From Verrucomicrobiota bacterium (GTDB lineage Bacteria; Verrucomicrobiota; Kiritimatiellia; RFP12; UBA1067): a DNA stretch of 64,000 nucleotides. The position numbers and the translations under genes are program-made. Shown here piece after piece: positions 56,015 through 62,953 of the stretch (position 1 is the first letter of the stretch; each line of letters begins with the position of its first letter). Below the pieces are notes generated by a model that was not told the origin of the DNA, searched no databases, and was given only the letters and a program-made list of their open reading frames with translations. The stretch is taken from assembly GCA_023269675.1 (NCBI GenBank), contig JAHFSX010000028.1, forward strand, positions 1 to 64,000, in the 5' to 3' direction.

Positions 56015-57697
56015 CTACTCGAAGCGCATCCACTTGATGTCCACGTACGCGGCATCGAGGTTCACCGGATCGAACCAGACTTCGTTCACCTTGCCCATCC
56101 AGTGCGGGTTGGCGGTGAGGGAAACCGAATACGCGTGCCACTCGCCGTCCGGTCGGATCGGGAGCGCGGCCGTGCTCGCGTCAGACACCACGAAGTCTTT
56201 CGAAAACAGCGCCGTTGTCTCCGTTCCCCAGAGGAGTTTCATCCGCTCGGCGCCTTTCGCGGGCACGCGGACCGAAGGCGTCACGCGCATCCGCACCGTG
56301 AACGTTTTGAATTTCGCGGCTTCGAACGGCTGGACGCGCGTGCGGATCGCAGGCTTGCTTCCGCCGCCGGAGCGGAAGAAGCGCATCGCGCCGTCGACGG
56401 TTTTCATGTACGCCGTTCCGTAGGGATTGCGGTACCAGCCCTGCATGTCCTTCGAGAAATCCCAGCCCGTCCGCGCGAGGTGCGGCATCGGCGGGTAGTC
56501 GTAGGGACCGAGCCCGACGTCGGACGGGACGAGGTTCTTCGGCCACCCGCCCGCCGGCTTTTCGCAGAAGGTGTCGCGCAAAGCGTCGTACATCCCGAAG
56601 CCGAATTCCTTGTTCGGCTCGATATAGCTGCCTTCCTGCCACTCGTTCAGCGGCGCGATGACGACGCGGTTGAAACCTTTCTGCTCGCAGAACCGGCGGC
56701 ACTCCTCGCACACCTTCTTGAACTTCTCCGGCGTGCGGCCGTAAATGACGCGCGCGGCCTGGAACGATCGGGGAATGTCGTTCCAGCCCGTGGGGATGAT
56801 CGGCCACAGCGGGAATTTCGGATCGAGCGAGGTCGTCTCCCACCAGCTCGGCACGGCGGCCATCACAGTGTCGTAGGAGAAACGGTCCTGCCGGTCTTCC
56901 GGCTTGCGGGCCTCGGGCGCCATGAACCAGGAGATCGTGTCGAAATTGTAGATCATCTGCGCTTCGTAACCGGCCGCTTTCGCGCGGTCAACCTTTGACG
57001 GGTCATATTTCCATCCGTGGTACATGTCGATGAAGTAAACGCCGGGAATCCCGGCCTCCTTCACGAGCTTTTCCGTGATGGCGAGCGCCCGCTGCACGCC
57101 TTCGCCGGGTTTTAGCGTTTCGCCCTTCTTGGCCGCCTCGCCGATGAAGTCGCGGTCGAGATTGCCGTAGTCCCAGTAGACGACGACGGGTTTCCCGCCG
57201 ATCGTGTAGTATTCGGGCGTCTTGAAGTAGTTGTCGATCCAGAACCGCGTCACGCGGATCTGGTCCTCCGTCGAGTGCGCGCCCGGCTCGTTGTGGTTCG
57301 CGTACATCATGTACCACTTCAAGTATTTGCGCCAGCGGGCGTTGTAGTAGCCCTTCACCCAGTGGTCGAGCCGCTGGACGCCCTGGTTCCAGTACCAGTC
57401 CACGCAGAAGCTCGAAATCCCGTGTTCGACGGCCCACTTGATCTGCCAGTCGATGACCTCAGGGTTGCCTTCATCGTACCAGCCCAGAAGCGGCTTGATC
57501 CCGGGCAGGGTCTGCTCCACCTGGTCCCATTCGGCCATCTGTTCCGTGCCCGGATAGTAAAGCGCGGTGATTTCGATCGCGCTTTTCACGGGCTTCGGCT
57601 CAGGCACGTACGCCTTTTTCTCTGGAATCGAACACCCCGCCGACAAGCCCATCGCCGCAATCGCCAGCGCACGGACTGCAACCAAACATGTGCCCAT
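56015..57697 (-). CDS. GH99-like/WbsX-type lipoprotein
   Basis: A 560-residue predicted lipoprotein (lipobox LSAGC at about residue 22). The GH99/WbsX-like barrel spans ~40-400: ITALYYPGTEQMAEWDQVEQ, WYDEGNPEVIDWQIKWAVEH, FCVDWYWNQGVQRLDHWVKG, GGKPVVVYWDYGN, NEWQEGSYIEPNKEFGFGMY. The order of segments parallels the barrel in the 1073-residue protein at 44329-47550. The last ~120 residues are a beta-sandwich (RTRVQPFEAAKFKTFTVRMR) that may bind sugar. The start at 57697 has AGGGG upstream and restores a proper lipoprotein signal; the longer frame does not. Confidence 0.84.
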   Translation of the reverse strand: MGTCLVAVRALAIAAMGLSAGCSIPEKKAYVPEPKPVKSAIEITALYYPGTEQMAEWDQVEQTLPGIKPLLGWYDEGNPEVIDWQIKWAVEHGISSFCVDWYWNQGVQRLDHWVKGYYNARWRKYLKWYMMYANHNEPGAHSTEDQIRVTRFWIDNYFKTPEYYTIGGKPVVVYWDYGNLDRDFIGEAAKKGETLKPGEGVQRALAITEKLVKEAGIPGVYFIDMYHGWKYDPSKVDRAKAAGYEAQMIYNFDTISWFMAPEARKPEDRQDRFSYDTVMAAVPSWWETTSLDPKFPLWPIIPTGWNDIPRSFQAARVIYGRTPEKFKKVCEECRRFCEQKGFNRVVIAPLNEWQEGSYIEPNKEFGFGMYDALRDTFCEKPAGGWPKNLVPSDVGLGPYDYPPMPHLARTGWDFSKDMQGWYRNPYGTAYMKTVDGAMRFFRSGGGSKPAIRTRVQPFEAAKFKTFTVRMRVTPSVRVPAKGAERMKLLWGTETTALFSKDFVVSDASTAALPIRPDGEWHAYSVSLTANPHWMGKVNEVWFDPVNLDAAYVDIKWMRFE

Positions 57698-57969
57698 AAA
57701 ATGAACCCCTAATTCCCCTGAGCCACAACCCTTCACGCTCAACGAACGTATCCCCACGGGTTGCTCGAATGCTTTTATCTTAGGGGGCGCGGTCCTTTCT
57801 GTCGATAGCTGTTTTACGTATCTTATTTCGGCTTTTTACACAGGCTCCCCCTGGCCACGCGCCGGAGTGCCGTTTGGAGGATTGCATTAACCGCCAACCG
57901 GCACATTCCGCGTGAAGGGCGGATAGAACGCACAATCTGCGTTTTCAGGCGGGCGCTATGACAGCCATT

Positions 57970-58089
57970 CATATTATGACCAGGCGCGCACTGTGAGGAG
58001 GCCCTTACGGGCCCACTACAAACGAATTCGCCCAGATTGCACTGTGCTTGTAGTGGCGCCGTGAGGCGCTTCTTGGCCATAATTGGAAG
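57970..58089. repeat. Inverted repeat with CACTACAA stem (family D), copy 2
   Basis: Left arm CATATTATGACCAGG ... GCCCTTACGGGCCCACTACA; right arm CTTGTAGTGGCGCCGTGAGG ... CTTGGCCATAATTGG. The core matches copy 1 at 27692-27770. The rest of 57698-58260 shows no supported gene. Confidence 0.7.
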
Positions 58090-58260
58090 TGCTGACATTA
58101 TGATGCCCACGTTGACGGCAGCCCTTAAACGCCGTAGGATAGCGCCGTTCCCCGATCGGTGAGGTTAAGCCAGTCGTGCGGGCGCGGGGCGCCTGCACGG
58201 GGAACAGCGGAGGGCCGGATATGCACGGTCCCGCAGGAATCCAAGGAAGGAGTCGTCCCA

Positions 58261-59361
58261 ATGAACAGGCGCGAATTCGTGAAATCGGCGGCGTTGTCGG
58301 CCGCGGCCGTCGGCTTGGGGGGCGTCGCGCGGGGAGCCGGCCGGGCCTTTGCGCCCGCCACGGCCCCCGAGGTCATCAGGGCGGTGCTTTTGCACCTCGG
58401 CCACAACATGTGGTGCGATTGGTTCCCGCCGGACATCGACCTGTCCAAGTTCGAGAAGGGGTTGCCGGACACGACGCTCCGCTGCAAGGACGACCTGTGG
58501 CGCAAAGTCACGGACCATGCCGCCGCGAAGGGGATGAACATGGTCGTTATCGACCTCGGGGAGGGCGTCGTCTACCCCAGCCACCCCGAGCTGGCCATCG
58601 CCGGTTCCTGGAGCGTGGACAAACTTCGCGCGGAACTCGCCCGCTTGCGGGGCATGGGCCTTGAGCCGATCCCGAAGCTGAACTTCTCCACCACGCACAA
58701 CGGGTGGCTGAAGCACTACCGCCGCATGCTGTCCACGCCCGTCTACTACAAGGTGTGCGAGGACGTGCTGCGCGACGCATACGAGATCTTCGGTCACCCG
58801 CGGTTCATCCATATCGGGTGCGACGAGGAGACGGCCCGGCACCAGGACGAAAGCGGCCGCACTTATTACATCTCTGTCCGAGTCGGCGAGTTCTGGATGC
58901 ACGACTTCGAGCACATCGTGCGGACGGTGGAGAGGCTCGGCGCGCGTCCGTGGGCGTGGAGCGATTACGGGTGGAGCCATCCCGAGTTCATGCAGCGGTG
59001 CCCCAAGAGCGTCGTCCTTTCCAACTGGTATTATGACGAGAGCTACGGCGGTTTCGATCCGGCCACGAACAAGACGGACGACCACAAGCGCCTGATCAAC
59101 TTCTGGGACCTTGAAAAGGCCGGTTACGACCAGATCCCGTGCGGCACGAACTGGGTCGGCTGGAAGCGCAAACAGGTCAACGCCGGTGCGGAGGATGTGA
59201 TCGGGAAGCTCGTGAAACTCGGCCGGCAGGTCGTGGCTCCCGAACGCCTGCTGGGATTCCTGATGGCGCCGTGGGCCTCCACGGACGACGACGCGAACAC
59301 CGCGTTCAACATCCGCGGCATCGATCTCTTCGCCGAGGCCCTTCGCCAACCCCGCGGGTGA
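58261..59361 (+). CDS. Tat-exported GH20-like TIM-barrel protein
   Basis: A 366-residue protein with a twin-arginine signal (NRREFVKSAALSAAAVGLGG). The mature part looks like a beta-hexosaminidase-type barrel: KVTDHAAAKGMNMVVIDLGE, then GLEPIPKLNFSTTHNGWLK, and the Asp188-Glu189 pair in FIHIGCDEETA, which corresponds to the catalytic DE of GH20. VLSNWYYD and FLMAPWAST fit later barrel strands. It lacks the extra N-terminal domain of classical GH20 enzymes, so it may be a divergent member. The start at 58261 follows GGAAGGAGTCG. Confidence 0.75.
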   Translation: MNRREFVKSAALSAAAVGLGGVARGAGRAFAPATAPEVIRAVLLHLGHNMWCDWFPPDIDLSKFEKGLPDTTLRCKDDLWRKVTDHAAAKGMNMVVIDLGEGVVYPSHPELAIAGSWSVDKLRAELARLRGMGLEPIPKLNFSTTHNGWLKHYRRMLSTPVYYKVCEDVLRDAYEIFGHPRFIHIGCDEETARHQDESGRTYYISVRVGEFWMHDFEHIVRTVERLGARPWAWSDYGWSHPEFMQRCPKSVVLSNWYYDESYGGFDPATNKTDDHKRLINFWDLEKAGYDQIPCGTNWVGWKRKQVNAGAEDVIGKLVKLGRQVVAPERLLGFLMAPWASTDDDANTAFNIRGIDLFAEALRQPRG

Positions 59362-59376
59362 GCATATCGGCGCAAG

Positions 59377-59400
59377 AATCCTAATCCTAATCGTAATCTT
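59377..59400 (-). repeat. AATCNT hexamer array
   Basis: Four units AATCCT-AATCCT-AATCGT-AATCTT just after the GH20-like gene, then CCCCC, the same ending as at 51155. Confidence 0.85.
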
Positions 59401-59425
59401 TCCCCCTCAGCCCTAACCCAGTTTG

Positions 59426-59461
59426 GATTACGATTAAGATTAGGATTACGATTACGATCAT
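59426..59461 (+). repeat. GATTAN hexamer array left of the intact ORF6N gene
   Basis: Six units: GATTAC-GATTAA-GATTAG-GATTAC-GATTAC-GATCAT. The previous array, 25 bases to the left, is in the opposite orientation, so together they form an inverted pair. Confidence 0.87.
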
Positions 59462-59476
59462 GAAAGCGACCACAAT

Positions 59477-59658
59477 CTGGAGGGCGAGCGTCCCCGCGAG
59501 CCGCTGACGGTGTGGTAGCCTTCCCTTCTGATGTGGTCAACAACAACAAAAGTTTTTCCCGCCAAGACGCTAAGACGCAAAGTTGGGGGCTGAGTGCCGA
59601 TACGAAGAAGCCACACCACGCAACCCCGTCTTCTTGGCGTCTTTGCGCCTTTGCGGGA
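59477..59658. repeat. Composite repeat (family C then family A), second copy
   Basis: CTGGAGGGCGAGCGTCCCCG, then GATGTGGTCAACAACAA, then CCCGCCAAGACGCTAAGACG, closed by TTGGCGTCTTTGCGCC. Same order as 40855-41003. Confidence 0.75.
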
Positions 59659-59795
59659 GAAGGACTCGGTCGTGTTGTCACGATGGAATGAAAGGGGCGC
59701 CCTGAGGTTCCGTCGACTTTAAAAACAAGACTGTGGTTCGACTCGTGTCTTGATACGATATGAACATGGATGCGGGAAGCGCGTGCGATATCAAA

Positions 59796-59849
59796 GTTGA
59801 AGAACCGCGATCATCGACAGGCAACAGGTCAGACGATTTTGGAGGTGTG
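59796..59849 (+). repeat. Leader of the ORF6N unit
   Basis: GTTGAAGAACC ... GGCAACAGGTCAGACGATTT ... GGAGGTGTG, matching 40303-40357. It ends in the ribosome site of the ORF6N gene, so it may be part of its promoter/leader. Confidence 0.6.
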
Positions 59850-59851
59850 AC

Positions 59852-60385
59852 ATGAGCGATAACGTGATACCCCTTGAGCGGATCGAACGGGCCATCTACC
59901 TGATTCGCGGACAGAAGGTCATGCTGGACCGGGATCTCGCGGTTCTTTATGGTGTTGAGACGCGGGTGCTCAATCAGGCCGTGACCCGGAATATCCGCCG
60001 CTTTCCGGCCGACTTCATGTTCGAGCTGACGCGCGAGGAGATCATGAGGATATCACAAATTGTGACATCCTCCGGTGACCTCAAGTTCTCGAAGAGCGTG
60101 CGGGGTTTCACCGAGCAAGGCGTGGCCATGCTCTCGACCGTGCTTCGCAGCGACCGCGCCATCGACGTTAACATCGCGATCATGCGCACCTTCGTGAAGC
60201 TGCGCCAGATGCTTGAAAGTCACGCCAAGCTGGCTCAGAAACTGGCCGAGCTGGAGTCCAAATATGATGAGCAGTTCCGCGTGGTCTTCGAGGTCCTGAA
60301 CGAACTCATGGCCGCGCCCGAGCCGAAGCGCAAGCCGATCGGTTTCAGCGTGAAAGAGCGGCCGACGAGATATTCAGTGAAATAA
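59852..60385 (+). CDS. ORF6N-domain protein
   Basis: A 177-residue protein. Residues 7-100 form the ORF6N domain known from phage antirepressors and mobile DNA: IERAIYLIRGQKVMLDRDLA, VLYGVETRVLNQAVTRNIRR, FPADFMFELTREE, RGFTEQGVAMLSTVLRSDRA. The C-terminal half is helical and probably coiled coil (SHAKLAQKLAELESKYDEQF). ORF6N is thought to bind DNA; the cellular role is unknown. GGAGGTG lies upstream. The gene is bracketed by inverted GATTAN arrays and its stop lies within the right array. A deleted copy is at 50946 and an orphan leader at 40303, so it appears to be a dispersing unit. Confidence 0.9.
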   Translation: MSDNVIPLERIERAIYLIRGQKVMLDRDLAVLYGVETRVLNQAVTRNIRRFPADFMFELTREEIMRISQIVTSSGDLKFSKSVRGFTEQGVAMLSTVLRSDRAIDVNIAIMRTFVKLRQMLESHAKLAQKLAELESKYDEQFRVVFEVLNELMAAPEPKRKPIGFSVKERPTRYSVK

Positions 60386-60419
60386 TCCTAATCGCAATCT
60401 TGCTCTTAATCTTAATCTT
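60384..60419 (-). repeat. AATCNT hexamer array right of the intact ORF6N gene
   Basis: Six units AATCCT-AATCGC-AATCTT-GCTCTT-AATCTT-AATCTT, then TTCCCC. It overlaps the ORF6N stop codon. Confidence 0.85.
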
Positions 60420-60585
60420 TCCCCTCAGCGGCAGGGTGTGAGCCATCAGCTGGGAGAAAACCGCTGAACGTCACGCGTCTCTGCTGGCCGTCCAATCGAT
60501 CCCCTACGGCAGGAAGGCGCTGCGGCAGGTGGCTTTGAGCCATGTGTGTCGTGTGTCCCGGAACGATCTTCTGCGGCCGCCGCGC

Positions 60586-62145
60586 TCACTCGGCCGTCAC
60601 GGTGATCGCCTGCGCCACCTCCGGGTTGGCGCAGACGCGCGGCGGCTTACCGCTGGCTGTCTTGAGCCCGCGGACGCTCAGCATCTTCGTCAGGGCGTAG
60701 GGATAGGGGCGCTCTTTCTTCGGCGCGCCGAGCAGATCGGTGAAGAATGTCAGGCCCTCGTAATCCGGCGGGTGGCGGGCGTCGTCCACGAACAGCCCGT
60801 CGATGCGTATCTCCCGCGGCATCGAGCAGGGGTAGCCGAAATCGTGCGTGCCGTCGTTGCTCATGTTGAAAAGAACAGGCCGCGCGGAGGCGCCTGCGTC
60901 GGGCATCCATCGGCAGTTGCGGATCAAGACCTCGCCATCCCACGACGAGCCGTAATCCGAGCGGAACGTGATTAGGTGGCTGCCGTGCAGGGTGGAATCT
61001 TCAAGGACGAGCCGCCCGCGCCCGACGGCGTTGAGCCCGGCGTAACCGAGCGTGCAGCGGCGGATGACATACGAGCCGGAGACACCCTGGTGCACGTCCA
61101 TCCGTGAGAGCACGCAGTCCTCCAGCAGGATGTTCTTCATGAAGTTGCTGCCGATCACGCCCCAGCGGCTGCGGTCGTCGATCCTGTCCATGCGGCAGCC
61201 GAGCATGCGGAAGTTCACGACGAGCCCCGCGCTGTACCCGTAGGTGCCCATGGAGACCGGCTTGCCTGCCGAGCCGATGGTGCGGTAGGTCTTGTGCCCG
61301 TCGATCGCGCAGTTGCGCAGTGTGATGTTGGCGCACTGCTGGACGTTCAGAAAACCGTCGTACGGGTGCCCGACGTCGGTCTCGCCGGTGACGTGGCAGG
61401 TCAGGCCGTCGACTTCGGTGTTCGACCGGGTGATGCGGATGTTGCGGCTCCAGTAATTGTAGCCCTTCTCCTGCCGCATACGGTTGGCCACGAGGGTGAA
61501 GACGCCGCCGCGCAAGACCAGCGGTTGCGGGTCGATCGGCCGGGCCTCGCTGCGGGTGACAGCGTCGTACTCCCAGTCGATACCCCCCTCCAGCGAGCCG
61601 TCGCGGCGCAAGATAAAAACCTCCTTCTGCGGGGTACCGTCGTTCCGGTTGAGGCCGCGCCGGATGAAGAGCTTGCGGCGCGCGTTCTCCACGAGGACCA
61701 GGCAGTCGCTGGCCGGGCGGAGGTCGAGCCGCGTCTGGCCCCGCGCCAGCCGCTCGATCTTGGCCGGCTCCGGCTTCAGCAGGGAAACGACCTGAAACAG
61801 CGGCGCCCGGTGGTTCTCGACGCCCTGGCTGTCGTCGATCAGGAAGCGCGAAGTGCTCCAGTCGGTGTCGGTGGCGATGACGGCGGTGAGCGCCCGGCGG
61901 CCGAGCTGGTAGGTGGCCTGGGGGTTCGACCGCACCCGCAGCCCGTGCCGGTTGGCGTGGGCGTGGGCTTCGCGGATCGCCGGCAGATCGTCGGCCACGC
62001 CATCGCCCATAGCCCCGAACGCCTCGTAGGTCACAACGCCCTCGCCCGCGTCCGCGCGGCTCCCTGCAGGCGCGTCCGCGCGCGTCGAACCCGTGCAGCC
62101 AGCCAAGAGCACCCCCAGCATCCCCCGCGTCCAAATTGTTTTCAT
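60586..62145 (-). CDS. Predicted lipoprotein with a pectate-lyase-superfamily beta-helix
   Basis: A 519-residue lipoprotein (MLGVLLAGC lipobox). YEAFGAMGDGVADDLPAIRE is the classical start of pectate_lyase_3/GH28-like proteins. The beta-helix follows with repeated right-handed coils (NIRITRSNTEVDGLTCHVTG, NITLRNCAIDGHKTYRTIGS, NILLEDCVLSRMDVHQGVSG, VLIRNCRWMPDAG). Probably binds or cleaves an acidic polysaccharide at the cell surface; catalytic residues not assignable. The start at 62145 lacks a clear ribosome site but gives a proper lipoprotein signal. Confidence 0.82.
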   Translation of the reverse strand: MKTIWTRGMLGVLLAGCTGSTRADAPAGSRADAGEGVVTYEAFGAMGDGVADDLPAIREAHAHANRHGLRVRSNPQATYQLGRRALTAVIATDTDWSTSRFLIDDSQGVENHRAPLFQVVSLLKPEPAKIERLARGQTRLDLRPASDCLVLVENARRKLFIRRGLNRNDGTPQKEVFILRRDGSLEGGIDWEYDAVTRSEARPIDPQPLVLRGGVFTLVANRMRQEKGYNYWSRNIRITRSNTEVDGLTCHVTGETDVGHPYDGFLNVQQCANITLRNCAIDGHKTYRTIGSAGKPVSMGTYGYSAGLVVNFRMLGCRMDRIDDRSRWGVIGSNFMKNILLEDCVLSRMDVHQGVSGSYVIRRCTLGYAGLNAVGRGRLVLEDSTLHGSHLITFRSDYGSSWDGEVLIRNCRWMPDAGASARPVLFNMSNDGTHDFGYPCSMPREIRIDGLFVDDARHPPDYEGLTFFTDLLGAPKKERPYPYALTKMLSVRGLKTASGKPPRVCANPEVAQAITVTAE

Positions 62146-62237
62146 AATGAGGCCAAGCGTGCAGAAACCGGCCGGGAATGTCAATCCCGGCTTTCAGCCA
62201 ACCCATGGGCCTCTGGCATACGGCATCACCCAGTTCG

Positions 62238-62267
62238 GATTACGATTACGAGTAGGATTACGATCAC
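62238..62267 (+). repeat. GATTAN hexamer array
   Basis: Five units: GATTAC-GATTAC-GAGTAG-GATTAC-GATCAC. As at 59426, it is followed about 15 bases later by a family C repeat (CTGGAGGGCGAGCG), but no ORF6N gene follows. Confidence 0.82.
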
Positions 62268-62282
62268 AACAGCGGTCACAAT

Positions 62283-62340
62283 CTGGAGGGCGAGCGCTTG
62301 TCAGCCGGAGCCTTGGCGAAGGCTGGTCCCCGCGAGCCGC
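62283..62340. repeat. Family C repeat carrying a small nested insertion
   Basis: CTGGAGGGCGAGCG is interrupted by about 29 bases containing AGCCGGAGCCTTGGCGAAGG, then resumes as GTCCCCGCGAGCCGC. The inserted piece is itself nearly palindromic. Confidence 0.65.
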
Positions 62341-62469
62341 CGGTCCTGGCGTGGCCATGCCCGCTTTCCGGTCCATGCGCAAAAGCGGCGTCGCGCGGGA
62401 TGCCGCTTGCCGCACGCGAAGGGGCCGTGTCATGCGGCCGCCTTAGAGCTGCGGCATCCTTTTGGGTAT

Positions 62470-62750
62470 GATTCAACTTTGTTGAATCCGCACCCGATTT
62501 AGGAGTTAGAATTTAGGATTTAGGAGTTTCAATACCTTGAAAACGAACAGCTTATGCGATCCGATAAGTGGCTGTTTTCGTGTCTTCATGTGGAGGACAC
62601 ACGTTTTCCTGTGCCAAGACCAAGCCCGTGAAGGTACCCACCACAAAAGAACGGTTTGTTTTTGCGGGTTCTTACGTGTTCAACTCCTAACTCCTAAATC
62701 CTAACTCCTCCTTTGGTGCGATTCAGTTTCAACTAAACTGAATCGCACCC
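62470..62750. repeat. Palindromic 281-bp MITE-like element with a central hairpin
   Basis: Left end GATTCAACTTTGTTGAATC and right end GGTGCGATTCAGTTT/AAACTGAATCGCACC are each palindromes sharing GATTCA and the CGCACC flank. Inside lie inverted heptamer tracts, TTAGGAG/TTAGGAT type at 62498-62528 and their complement at 62682-62711. At the centre, CGAACAGCTTAT pairs with ATAAGTGGCTGTTTTCG (62544-62580). No coding sequence. The rest of 62146-62953 shows only the repeats listed. Confidence 0.65.
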
Positions 62751-62953
62751 ATCCTTCTGGTAGTCCAGTGATCCGCTGGACAAACGGCTGCAGGGCGGTG
62801 TACACTTACGACATCGGTATTGGGTTGTGCGGTCTCGCGCGCCTTGGTTCTTGATAGGCCTGTAGGCTACAGGTGCCAATCATGGGTTTCATCCTGGCGC
62901 AGAAAAAGCGTACGGGATGCTCGTGGTGTTAATTCTATCCCGTGAACACACAT

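Noticed and set aside
59426..59461. GATTAN arrays as telomere-like sequence
   Set aside because: They resemble telomere repeats in look but lie at internal sites in both orientations beside ORF6N genes.
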